NCBI RefSeq assembly: GCF_018531195.1
Contig: NZ_JAHDYS010000003.1
Location: 186,001 to 250,000, forward strand
Reading direction: 5' to 3'
DNA length: 64,000 nt
Source of the DNA: Pelotalea chapellei
GTDB taxonomy: Bacteria; Desulfobacterota; Desulfuromonadia; Geobacterales; Pseudopelobacteraceae
The notes beneath the pieces were generated by a model, which made no database searches, had not been told where the DNA came from, and saw only the letters and a program-made list of their open reading frames with translations. Position numbers and translations under genes: made by a program. Numbering within the stretch: position 1 is the stretch's first letter; each line of letters opens with the position of its first letter. Below, piece by piece: positions 9,135-18,200 of the stretch.

Positions 9135-9625
9135 TGAACCTGGTCCGCCCCTTGTTTCCCATTCTGGCCCTGATCGGCCTGTTTTTTATGCTGGCTGCCT
9201 GTGCCCGGATGCAGGCCATCACCAGCCAGCCCGTCTCCCATCCCCAGGCCCTGACTATCGGCCAACAAGCCGACTGCTCCGAGTGCCACCAAGACCAGCA
9301 AAAAGGCACGCTCAAACCTTTGGAAGCTTTCACCCATACCCCGGCGTTTGTCAAAAATCATCGTTTTTACGCCCAAAGCAATGACCAACTCTGCTCCTCC
9401 TGCCACAAGACCTCTTTCTGCAGCGACTGTCACACCAACCGGGTCGAAATGAAACCATCCCTTAAATATGGAAACCGGCCTGATCGGGATCTGCCCCACC
9501 GGGGTGATTTCATGACCTTGCACAAGATCGAGGGCAAGGTTGACCCGGCCTCCTGTTACCGCTGCCACGGACGGGGCAATAACGACCGCTGCGTGGCCTG
9601 CCACCAGGGAGCGAGGTACCTATGA
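9134..9625 (+). CDS. Five-haem c-type cytochrome lipoprotein
   Basis: Small multihaem cytochrome, probably on the periplasmic face of the conduit. Residues 1-22 form a lipoprotein signal with lipobox LAAC. Five CxxCH sites are visible: CSECH, CSSCH, CSDCH, CYRCH and CVACH, covering most of the 163 residues. The start is supported by AAAGGAGG eight bases upstream, inside the end of the barrel gene. It overlaps the next gene (ATGATG). Known conduits pair a periplasmic cytochrome with a porin and an outer cytochrome; this gene fits the periplasmic role by size and order. Confidence 0.9.
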   Translation: MNLVRPLFPILALIGLFFMLAACARMQAITSQPVSHPQALTIGQQADCSECHQDQQKGTLKPLEAFTHTPAFVKNHRFYAQSNDQLCSSCHKTSFCSDCHTNRVEMKPSLKYGNRPDRDLPHRGDFMTLHKIEGKVDPASCYRCHGRGNNDRCVACHQGARYL

Positions 9626-12102
9626 TGAAGATACCATTCAAAACAATCCTTCTGGTACTTAGCGTGCTGACATTGGTGTCATGCTCCAAGGGAAACGACA
9701 AAGCGACCATTCTTGATGCCAGTGGCAAACATCCCGCCAACTGGGTACAGAAACACGCTTCCTTCTTCAGGCAGACTGCCGGGGCCACCGACAATCCGGC
9801 CACCGCCCAGTCAACCAACTGTACCGAATGCCATGGCAAAGACCTTAAAGGGGGCAACGTGAAGGTAAGCTGCTTCAGCCAGAGCTTCGGTGCCATGACG
9901 TGCCACTTCCATCCAGCTGGCTATGCCACTCCTCAGGTGCATGGTGCAGCTGCCAAAGCAGCTCCTACTTTCTCCAGCGGCCTCGACAGTTGCAGCGGTT
10001 GCCACGGAAGCGGTTTCGCTGGGGGATTTTTGTCGACGGTATCCTGTTTTACCTGTCATGGAATAAGTGCACCCCATGCAAAGAATTGGGCAACCAGCAC
10101 CACGAGCAGTCATTCCAATTCAGACCCGGGTAATGCAGCAACCTGTTACCAGTGCCATGCCGGCGGCAGACTGCTCAAGAACCTTCCTGCGCCGCCTGCA
10201 CAGCCGGCCGGAACTCCTCCCAGCTGTTTCAACAATACCCTCTGCCATGGCGGACTTCACCCTGTCGGCTGGATCAACCCCGCGCAGCATGGAACTGCCG
10301 CCAAATCGCAACCAGGCACCGGCGTCGGTTTTACAAACTGTAAAAACTGTCACGGTAATGATTTTAAAGGTGGTTCCACTGGCGTAAGTTGTTTCTCGGC
10401 CAGTTCACAGAACGGAAGCTGCCATCTACGCAACGGCAGCCCCGTAAACGCTCCCCATGCGGCTCTCCCCTGGCGCGCTACCTCACCCGCTCCGACTCAC
10501 ACTTCCACGGTTGACGATGCCCAGGGATCGAACGCTGCTGTCTGTGCCCAATGCCATCTCAAGGGGGCCAATCTCAGAACAGCTATCATTACCAGCTATG
10601 CCGGCGGTACGCCGGGCTGTTTCAACGGCACCCTTTGCCACGCTTCAATGGGTCACCCCGCAGGTTGGGCCGATCCAGCCCAGCATGGCGCAACCGCCAA
10701 GGCGAATCTGACCTACTGCCAAACCTGTCACTCCAACAATCCCGGCGGCGGGCCCGGCAGCAACCCGCGTTTCAATGTCGTTTTAGGCCGTTTGACTGCC
10801 GGCTGCGAAACATGTCACGGGGTCAACACCGCTCATCCGCCAGTGCTGCAGATTCCCGCCGGCTTTGGCATCACCAGTCTCGACCCCCTCGGCACCCCCT
10901 GGTTCCGGCACCGGACCGCTACAAACTTTGATGTCTGCAACCGTTGTCACGGTGCCAATCTGGAGGGTGGTATCGGTCCCAGATGCCAGAATTGCCATCT
11001 GGCGGCGTTGCCGACGTCAACCATCAATAATGCCGATCCCTGCAGTTCCTGCCACTCCCAGCCCCCCAGCGGAACGGTTTACCCGAATATCAATGGAGCG
11101 CACTCAAACCACCTGATCATCAATGTGGCGGCAGGTTCATTATGCAATGAATGTCATCTTGGTTTCGGCTCCGGCACGCTGAGCCATTTCAATAAGGCGA
11201 AGCTGCAGCCGGCGCCACAGATTGCAGGTATCGCTTTCAACACACTTTCGAAAACCGGCAGTCTTGTCCCTGCTTACAATTCAGCGACTCAACAATGCAC
11301 CAATACCTATTGCCACGGCAATGCAATGCCGGGTGGAGATACGACCGGAACAAACAGAGCCCCTGTCTGGACAGGGGCAACATATCCTCCGGTGCTCTCG
11401 GCAGCGTTCTGTGATAAATGCCACGGCTTCCCGCCAACCGCCGCCTCCGGTCATCCGGGAGGAATCACCATCCCTGCCGGCTTTCCTGCCACCGCAAGCC
11501 TTGGCACCACCTGCAGTTGTCATGGCAACATCAATCCGACCGGCAACAGCTATGCCACTATTTTTGTAAACAAGGCGCAGCATATTAACGGCACACTTGA
11601 GGTTTCATCGGGTAGTGCACCACATGCCATACCATTAGGGGCTGGCGGATACCCGGGAGCATCCCACAAAAGCACCACTGGTGTCGGTTGTCTGGCATGT
11701 CATCCACCCCTTGCTGCCGGCAGTCCCTACCCGGCAGTTCCGTCGGGAACCACTCCCCCCAACTGTCGTGGCTGTCACCTGAACGCGAATCCTACTACTG
11801 ATCCCAAGTGTTCGGACTGTCATGGCTCTGCCGCAAATGACGGAAGCGCTCTGCTGGCAGGAAGACCCTCTGGTGCTCCGAACTCTTTCCCGAATCGAGC
11901 AGGAGAACATAACCGAGCGGGACACGTTGGTCGGACATGCACCACGTGCCATCCATTCACAACAGGCGATACTCGCCACGGCTGGTCCAATAGAACCAAG
12001 AGCACAACTGCCCAGGTTGGGGGAGCAGGCACCAGCATTACGAGCTGGAACCCGACTACGAAGGGCTGCACGCCCACCTGCCATGGAGGAGAAACTTGGT
12101 AA
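9622..12102 (+). CDS. Large multihaem c-type cytochrome lipoprotein (OmcB-like)
   Basis: Probable outer-surface electron carrier of the conduit. The lipoprotein signal ends in LVSC (Cys 21). I count 17 canonical CxxCH sites (first CTECH, last CTTCH). Seven further Cys...CH sites have unusual spacing: CFNNTLCH and CFNGTLCH (x5), CTNTYCH (x4), CTPTCH (x3), CSCH (x1) and two with nine residues between the cysteines. The CTNTYCH...CDKCH pair matches the C-x4-C-H...C-x2-C-H arrangement described for Geobacter sulfurreducens cytochromes. An internal ~110-residue repeat (HPxGWxxPAQHGxxAK) occurs at least twice. The 826-residue length is in the OmcB/OmcC range. It is the last gene of the operon, with a terminator 30 bases after the stop. 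Confidence 0.92.
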   Translation: MMKIPFKTILLVLSVLTLVSCSKGNDKATILDASGKHPANWVQKHASFFRQTAGATDNPATAQSTNCTECHGKDLKGGNVKVSCFSQSFGAMTCHFHPAGYATPQVHGAAAKAAPTFSSGLDSCSGCHGSGFAGGFLSTVSCFTCHGISAPHAKNWATSTTSSHSNSDPGNAATCYQCHAGGRLLKNLPAPPAQPAGTPPSCFNNTLCHGGLHPVGWINPAQHGTAAKSQPGTGVGFTNCKNCHGNDFKGGSTGVSCFSASSQNGSCHLRNGSPVNAPHAALPWRATSPAPTHTSTVDDAQGSNAAVCAQCHLKGANLRTAIITSYAGGTPGCFNGTLCHASMGHPAGWADPAQHGATAKANLTYCQTCHSNNPGGGPGSNPRFNVVLGRLTAGCETCHGVNTAHPPVLQIPAGFGITSLDPLGTPWFRHRTATNFDVCNRCHGANLEGGIGPRCQNCHLAALPTSTINNADPCSSCHSQPPSGTVYPNINGAHSNHLIINVAAGSLCNECHLGFGSGTLSHFNKAKLQPAPQIAGIAFNTLSKTGSLVPAYNSATQQCTNTYCHGNAMPGGDTTGTNRAPVWTGATYPPVLSAAFCDKCHGFPPTAASGHPGGITIPAGFPATASLGTTCSCHGNINPTGNSYATIFVNKAQHINGTLEVSSGSAPHAIPLGAGGYPGASHKSTTGVGCLACHPPLAAGSPYPAVPSGTTPPNCRGCHLNANPTTDPKCSDCHGSAANDGSALLAGRPSGAPNSFPNRAGEHNRAGHVGRTCTTCHPFTTGDTRHGWSNRTKSTTAQVGGAGTSITSWNPTTKGCTPTCHGGETW

Positions 12103-12131
12103 CTCCCTTTCGCGGACACTTTTAACACAAA

Positions 12132-12161
12132 AAGGCTCCACCGGAATTCCGGCGGAGCCTT
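12132..12161 (+). terminator. Terminator of the porin-cytochrome operon
   Basis: The 13-bp stem AAGGCTCCACCGG / CCGGCGGAGCCTT has one mismatch and a loop made from the inner AATT palindrome, followed by a short T-rich run. Confidence 0.8.
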
Positions 12162-12169
12162 CATTGTCT

Positions 12170-12850
12170 TACATAGAGACAGGAATCGTGAAGCTGAAAA
12201 AGATTCATGGAAATCGTTTCTCGCGCCGCCAGAAGTAGGTGCCTCTAGGCAAGTCGCAGAGTAACGCTGAGAAAAGCTTGAAAACTAATTCAGCCTCACG
12301 AAGAGTCCTCGAAGAAGCCGGATTAACGACTTTGATTCTGATCAGGAATAATCGCGAAGCTAAAGGTGGGGTTTCCAAGAGGTTTTGTTGCTCTCTCCGC
12401 GTCCTCTGCGACTTGCCTAGAGGCACCTACTTCTGGCTGCGCGAGATGGTTTTTGAACTTTGGATTTTAAATCGGGAAGTAATCGTGAAGCTGCAAAAGA
12501 TTTCTGAAGGCTGTCTCACGCGGAGTCGCAGAGTTTCGCAGAGAAAGGCTTGAAAAACAATTCAGCCTCACGAAAAGGCCTCGAAAAGGCCGGATTTAAA
12601 ACCCAAAAAAAGATGTAAGCTTCTTGCGGTTCTTGCCTTAAAATCGTGAGGTAATCGTGAGGCTAAAAAGCCTAGGCTTTGATTTTTTTCACGCGGAGCC
12701 GCAAAGCCGCTAAGAGAAGTAATTCTGATTAAATATTGATTTTCTTAGCGTCTTGGCGCCTTGAGCGAAGCGGGCGAGAGAGCAGTTAAAACCTTTCCAC
12801 ACATCTTGCTTCTAGCCTAAAAAATCGTGAAGTAATTGTGAAGCTAAAAA
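12170..12850. repeat. Composite intergenic repeat, block 4
   Basis: The whole gap between the cytochrome operon and the ATPase gene is built of the repeat words. There are five aatcgtgaagc-type words; CTCTCCGCGTCCTCTGCG near 12391; cacgcggagtcgcagag near 12518; and cctcacgaa..cctcgaa..gccgg at about 12294 and 12566. The 23-bp module is present once forward (12415-12437) and once inverted (12228-12250). Near 12697 a variant reads acgcggagccgcaaagccgc, followed by a tcttagcgtcttggcgcc word. ORFs across it have no start signals and are rejected. Confidence 0.78.
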
Positions 12851-12860
12851 GGTTCTTGCA

Positions 12861-14648
12861 TTACCCTGTCATGCCCACTACTTCCTCATAAGTGGTGGCA
12901 CCTTCCAGCATCTTGCGGATCGCAACCTGGCGCAGGGTGACCAGTCCATCTTCTCCGGCAACGGCCGCAAGATCAGCCAGCTCGACCGATGGCCGTATTT
13001 TGGCCTTAAGACGATCACTCATTTCCAGTACCTCAAAAATGCCGGTACGCCCCTTATAGCCTGTACCACGGCACTCCTTGCACCCTTCCCCTTCCCGCAC
13101 CACATGACGTTTTTCACCAAGTTGGAGATAGTCGCGCTCATCCCCGGTCAGCTCCCGTTCAACCGTGCAATGGGGGCAGATCTTGCGCACCAGCCGTTGG
13201 GCAACGATGCCAATCACTGTGGCAGATATCAGAAAAGGGGGCACTCCCAGATCCAACAGGCGGATGATTGAGGAGACCGAGTCGTTGGTGTGCAGGGTGG
13301 AAAGCACCAGATGACCTGTCAAGGCTGCCTGAACTGCATTTTCAGCAGTTTCACGATCGCGGATCTCGCCAATCATGATGATGTCGGGGTCCTGGCGCAA
13401 AATGTTGCGCAGTATGGTATCGAAACCAACACCAATGCCCTGCTGCACGCCGATCTGGTTGAATTCCTCCATCACCATCTCAATCGGATCCTCAACGGTA
13501 ACAATATTGACCTCAGGCGAGGAAAGCGAACGCAGGGTCGAATAAAGAGTCGTCGTCTTGCCGCTACCCGTAGGTCCTGTGACCAGGATGATGCCGTTAG
13601 GCCGCTGGATGAATGAATTGTACAGCGCCATTTCGCGTGGGTAAAAGCCCATGCTGTCCAGATCCTGGAGCAATATGTCGGGATCGAAAATCCTGATGAC
13701 CACCTTTTCGCCAAAAGCCACCGGTACGGTGGAAACACGCAATTCGATATCCTTGTTGCTGAAACGGGTCTTGATACGGCCATCCTGAGGGCGGCGTTTT
13801 TCGGCCAAGTCCATGCGTGCCAGGAGCTTGATGCGGGAGACAATCGGCGCATGCATCAGCTTGGGAATGGCGTGAATATTGTGCATGAGGCCATCCAGCC
13901 TGAAGCGGATCAATGACTTCTCGCGTTTGGGTTCGATATGGATATCGCTGGCTCGTTGGTCAAACGCGTACTGCAGCAGGAAATCCACAGCCGAAACCAC
14001 ATGTTTGTCAGTCTCTTCAAGCTCGTGACGCCCTTTGAGTTTAAAGAACTGTTCCAGATTGCCCAGGTCTACGGCAGCAGTTGATTCCGATTCAGCCGCC
14101 ATGACCGAGGCGCGGAATCCATAGAATTCACGCAGTATTTTGAGGATATCGCTCTTGGAGCTGAGCACCCGACGGATTTCCAGACGTCTGGCTTCGGCAA
14201 GGTCGTCAATAATCGCTTTGTTAAAAGGATCCGCCACTGCAACAGTAATCAAGCCGTTGGTTTCGGCAATGGCTACAATCAGATGTCTGAGTGCAAAGGG
14301 GCGTGGGATGTGGGCAGTTACGATGTCAAGGTTGAGTTTGAGCGGATCGATTTTCAGGTAGGGCAATCCTACCTTGGCAGCTATAGCCTCGGTAATGACA
14401 TCTTCCGTAAGATATTTTCCGGGTGAGGTCTTGATTTCAACACCGAAAGACGCGATAACCTCGGCAGGAGTGACTACTTCGGCAGGATGTGTTCTGCGTG
14501 AAGCACCTGCCTGATGGGCTGCAAAAAACCGGTGCTCCTGGGCGGTTGCCGATGAGATGATCTGTGTAGCTTGATCCGGGTCGAGCAGACCACAGTGCTG
14601 AAGAAGCCGAGTTGTGTTTTCAATGGTTAGTTTTTCGGGTAAGGGCAT
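12861..14648 (-). CDS. GspE/PilB-family secretion or pilus-assembly ATPase
   Basis: Cytoplasmic hexameric ATPase of type II secretion or type IV pilus systems. Of its 595 residues, ~60-200 look like the MshEN/GspE N-terminal domain. The central motor has Walker A GPTGSGKTTT at about 356-365, the Asp box TVEDPIEMV, Walker B DPDIIMIGEIRD and the His box TGHLVLSTLHTND. A four-Cys zinc site (CPHC...CKEC) follows near residue 500-540, typical of GspE and PilB. No secretin, pseudopilin or inner-membrane platform gene is nearby. Its upstream neighbour is a small membrane protein 33 bases away, in the same direction. Whether it serves secretion, pili or another machine is not shown by the sequence. 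Confidence 0.9.
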   Translation of the reverse strand: MPLPEKLTIENTTRLLQHCGLLDPDQATQIISSATAQEHRFFAAHQAGASRRTHPAEVVTPAEVIASFGVEIKTSPGKYLTEDVITEAIAAKVGLPYLKIDPLKLNLDIVTAHIPRPFALRHLIVAIAETNGLITVAVADPFNKAIIDDLAEARRLEIRRVLSSKSDILKILREFYGFRASVMAAESESTAAVDLGNLEQFFKLKGRHELEETDKHVVSAVDFLLQYAFDQRASDIHIEPKREKSLIRFRLDGLMHNIHAIPKLMHAPIVSRIKLLARMDLAEKRRPQDGRIKTRFSNKDIELRVSTVPVAFGEKVVIRIFDPDILLQDLDSMGFYPREMALYNSFIQRPNGIILVTGPTGSGKTTTLYSTLRSLSSPEVNIVTVEDPIEMVMEEFNQIGVQQGIGVGFDTILRNILRQDPDIIMIGEIRDRETAENAVQAALTGHLVLSTLHTNDSVSSIIRLLDLGVPPFLISATVIGIVAQRLVRKICPHCTVERELTGDERDYLQLGEKRHVVREGEGCKECRGTGYKGRTGIFEVLEMSDRLKAKIRPSVELADLAAVAGEDGLVTLRQVAIRKMLEGATTYEEVVGMTG

Positions 14649-14681
14649 GATTTGATCGTATCGTAGTTTTTACGGCGAAGA

Positions 14682-15056
14682 CTATTTGGCCTTGCCCTTA
14701 TTGGCTTCAATGCGCTTGGAAACTGCTTCCAGCACCTGTTCAGCCGTGTATCCCGGCACAGGCGGGAGCTGTCCCATGGCAACAGGTTCAGGGGTGACGG
14801 TTTGCCTTGCTGACTGGGGACGATGCACCGGAGCTGACGAGGCATTCACAGCGGCCGTGAAACTCCTCATAAGCCTGAAAGCCATGAAACCTGCCAGCAG
14901 AAGCGGCACAAGGTCTTCCGGCCAATAGTCGAAACTTCTCTCGTGTACCATGACACCAGCCAGCAGACCACCACTGGCGATCAGCAACCCGAGCGCATTG
15001 CCGATCACAATGTACTCGATATCTACAGACACTTTTATTGCAGCTGTCTTGGCCAT
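14682..15056 (-). CDS. Small membrane protein of unknown function
   Basis: 124 residues, not recognised. Two likely membrane helices (about residues 15-36, IVIGNALGLLIASGGLLAGV, and 48-62, VPLLLAGFMAFRLM) are followed by a Pro/Gln-rich linker and a short amphipathic C-terminal helix (TAEQVLEAVSKRIEANKGK). GAGGG-like bases lie just before the ATG. It precedes the GspE-type ATPase gene by 33 bases on the same strand, so co-transcription and a shared role are plausible. No family assignment is offered. Confidence 0.6.
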   Translation of the reverse strand: MAKTAAIKVSVDIEYIVIGNALGLLIASGGLLAGVMVHERSFDYWPEDLVPLLLAGFMAFRLMRSFTAAVNASSAPVHRPQSARQTVTPEPVAMGQLPPVPGYTAEQVLEAVSKRIEANKGKAK

Positions 15057-15087
15057 TGGCCCTCACTCATTTATCATTAAACTTAAA

Positions 15088-15194
15088 ACACGGAGCAACC
15101 GAGCAACGGAGGTAATTCCAGGAACTCGTAGTTTTTTTGATTCAGTATCGAATGACCTTTTATCATTTATTTTGATTTCTCTGTTGCTCAGTGT
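15088..15194. repeat. Imperfect inverted repeat in gap upstream of the small membrane gene
   Basis: The 16-nt arms 15088-15103 (ACACGGAGCAACCGAG) and 15179-15194 (CTCTGTTGCTCAGTGT) pair at 14 of 16 positions around a 75-nt loop. It lies between the RND permease stop and the 124-residue membrane gene and could act as a decayed mobile repeat or a structured leader. Confidence 0.45.
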
Positions 15195-15209
15195 TATTCG
15201 CTGCACTGT

Positions 15210-18200
15210 TTATTCATCGGCACTTTCACGCACCGCTGCAGTTTTTTTCCACTTTATTGTCACCCAAGCCTGAAAACGGTCCATGTAGTAATAAACCACC
15301 GGGGTAATGTACAACGTCAACAGCTGGGACACAAGTAAGCCGCCGACAACAGCCAGACCCAGGCTTCTGCGTGCATCCGCGCCGGCGCCAAACCCGATGG
15401 CAATCGGCAGGGTCCCCATCAAAGCAGCCATGGTGGTCATCATAATCGGACGGAAACGGACCAGGCAGCCTTCATAGATTGCATCCAAGGGTGTTTTGCC
15501 CTCGTTGCGCTGGGCCTCCAGAGCAAAGTCAATCATCATGATGGCATTCTTCTTTACAATCCCCACCAGCATAATAATACCCACAAAGGAATAGAGGTTC
15601 AGATCCTTGCCGAAGAGCAGCAGTGTCAAAAGGGCTCCAAAACCGGCGGAGGGCAGACCGGAGAGGATGGTGATGGGATGTATGTAACTCTCGTAAAGAA
15701 TGCCGAGCACGATGTAGATTACGAAAATGGCGATAATCAGCAGCAGCGCCAGACCTTTGGTCGAGGCCTGGTATACCTGGGCCGTGCCCTGAAAGCCTGT
15801 CGTGATGGCGGCAGGCAAGGATGCAGCCTCTTTTTCGATGGCAGCTACCGCATTTCCCAGCGGCACATCCGGCTTGAGACTGAAGGAAATCGTCACCGCT
15901 GTTATCTGACCGAGATGATTGACCGATAGCGGACCCAAACTGTTTTTGAGTGTGCCCAGGGAAGAGAGCGGGACCAGCTGTCCGCTTGTGGAGCGGACGT
16001 ACAGCAGCCCCAGGGCGGCGGGATCCGACTGATAACGCGGCTCGAGCTCCATCACCACCTTGTACTGATTGGTGGGAGAGTAGATCGTAGTCGCCTGGCG
16101 TGTACCATAGGCCGAGTAAAGCGTGTTCTCGATCTGGTCGACGCTGATACCGAGGGAGGCGGCCCTGTTACGATCAATATCAAGAGTTATCTGCGGGTTT
16201 TTCATCTGCAGATCGCTGGTGACATCCTGCAGCAGCGGCATGCCGCGCAGCTTCATTTCAAAGGCGCCTGCCTGACGGTACAGTTCCTCGGTATCCGGGC
16301 TCTGCAGCACAAACTGGTAGGGTGCTTTGGATGTGGTGGCTTCCAGACGTATGGGTGGCGGATTCTGCATGAACATCATGATGCCCGGCACAGCCATAAC
16401 CTTGGTGCGGAGCTTCTGAATGATCTGATCGGCATTCAGGGTCCGTTCATGGCGCGGCTTGAGCTTGATGAACATCGATCCACTGTTGCCGCCGACACGA
16501 CTGCCCGTGGCCCCCACCGACGACATGAAGGCTTCGACATTGGGCTCCTGCAGCACGATATCCACCAGCTTCTGCTGCTGACGTTTCAGTTCCTCAAAGG
16601 AGATTCCCTGTGCCCCTTCGGTAGTGGCGTTGATGGCGCCGATATCATCGGAAGGAAGCAGACCCAGCGGCATGACCCTGAACAGCCAGATGGTTACAAG
16701 GGTCATGACCAGAGTCAGAACAACCGTTGCGCGCCGGAATCGGAGCACCTTGGAAAGAGAGCGTTCATAGAGGTGCAGCATGCCGTTAAAAAAGCGCTCC
16801 ATGAAGTTGTAGAGCGAACCGTGCTTCTGTTCGGCCGGCGGTCTCAGGAAACGGCTGCAAAGCATGGGGGTCAGGGTCAGGGATACTACCCCCGAGATCA
16901 GGATGGCAAAAGTGATGGTAACTGCAAATTCGTGCAGCATCCTGCCCAGCATGCCCCCCATGAACAGCACCGGTATGAAGACCGCCACCAGCGAGATGGT
17001 CATGGAGAGTATGGTGAATCCGATCTCCTTTGATCCCCGCAGGGCAGCCTGCATCGGCGATTCGCCATGCTCCATATGGCGGACGATGTTTTCCAGCATG
17101 ACAATGGCATCGTCCACAACGAATCCTACCGAAAGGGTCAGGGCCATGAGGGTGATGTTGTTGACCGAAAAATCGAGACCATACATGACGGCAAAGGTGC
17201 CGATGATGGAAAGCGGCAGCGCCAGACTCGGAATCACGGTGGCCGAAAGGTTCCGCAGAAAAAGGAAGATGACCAGGATCACCAGGCAGATCGTCAGGAC
17301 CAGGGTAAACTTTACATCCGCCACCGATTCACGGATCGTCTCGGTCCGATCAAAGAGTATGTTCAGTTGAACCGAACCGGGTAGTTGGCTGCGAAAGCCG
17401 GGAATCTCCTTTTTGATGCTGTCCACAACCTCAATAGTATTCGTACCGGGCTGGCGCTGAATGGCCATGACTATGGCCCGGGTGGAGCCCCCTTTGGTGT
17501 TGTACCAGGCTGCAACCTTGTCATTTTCAACACTGTCCACAACGGTGGCTACATCCTGCAACCGGACCGGAGCACCGCCACGCCAGGCAATGATCAGCGA
17601 TTTAAATGCTTCGGCGTTATAAAGCTGTCCGCTGGCCAGGATGGTGAAGGCCTGCTTGTCACCCTGCAGTCCTCCGGTAGGCAGGTTGACGTTACCTTTG
17701 TCCAGAGCTGCAGCCACCTCGTCCATACCGATCTTACGGCTGGTGAGCGCCTTGGGATCCAGCTGCACTCGCACGGCATATTTCTGAGAGCCAAAGACCA
17801 GCACCTGTGCTACGCCATTGATCATGGAGATGCGTGGCGAGATGATCGTGTCAGCAAATTCATTGACCTGGGAAAGCGGCAGTGTTGGTGAACTGAGCGT
17901 CAGATAGAGCACCGGCTGATCAGCCGGATTGACCTTCTGGTAAGAGGGCGGACTGGGCATATCCTGAGGCAACTGGCGAGCCGCCTTGGAGATGGCAGAT
18001 TGCACATCCTGGGCAGCCGAATCAATACTCTTGTCAAGGTTGAACTTGAGAACAATGATCGAGATGCCTTGACCATTGGTGGAGTTCATGGAATCGAGGC
18101 CGGCAATAGTTGAGAACTGGCGTTCCAATGGTGTCGCGACAGCAGATGCCATGGTTTCCGGATTGGCACCAGGCAGGTCTGCCCGTACCTGGATGGTCGG

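Noticed and set aside
12239-12553. 104-residue ORF in the gap after the cytochromes
   Set aside because: Runs through the composite intergenic repeat; translated repeat words explain its residues. Same for ORFs near 1260-1523 and 7430-7627.
12695-12720. GCAAAGCC word suggesting a GEMM-type (cyclic dinucleotide) riboswitch near cytochrome genes
   Set aside because: The rest of the GEMM core and its two stems are absent, the word is part of the composite repeat, and it lies downstream of the cytochromes.
16449-17033. 194-residue plus-strand ORF in the RND region
   Set aside because: Antisense to the RND permease, which has full-length conserved motifs on the minus strand.
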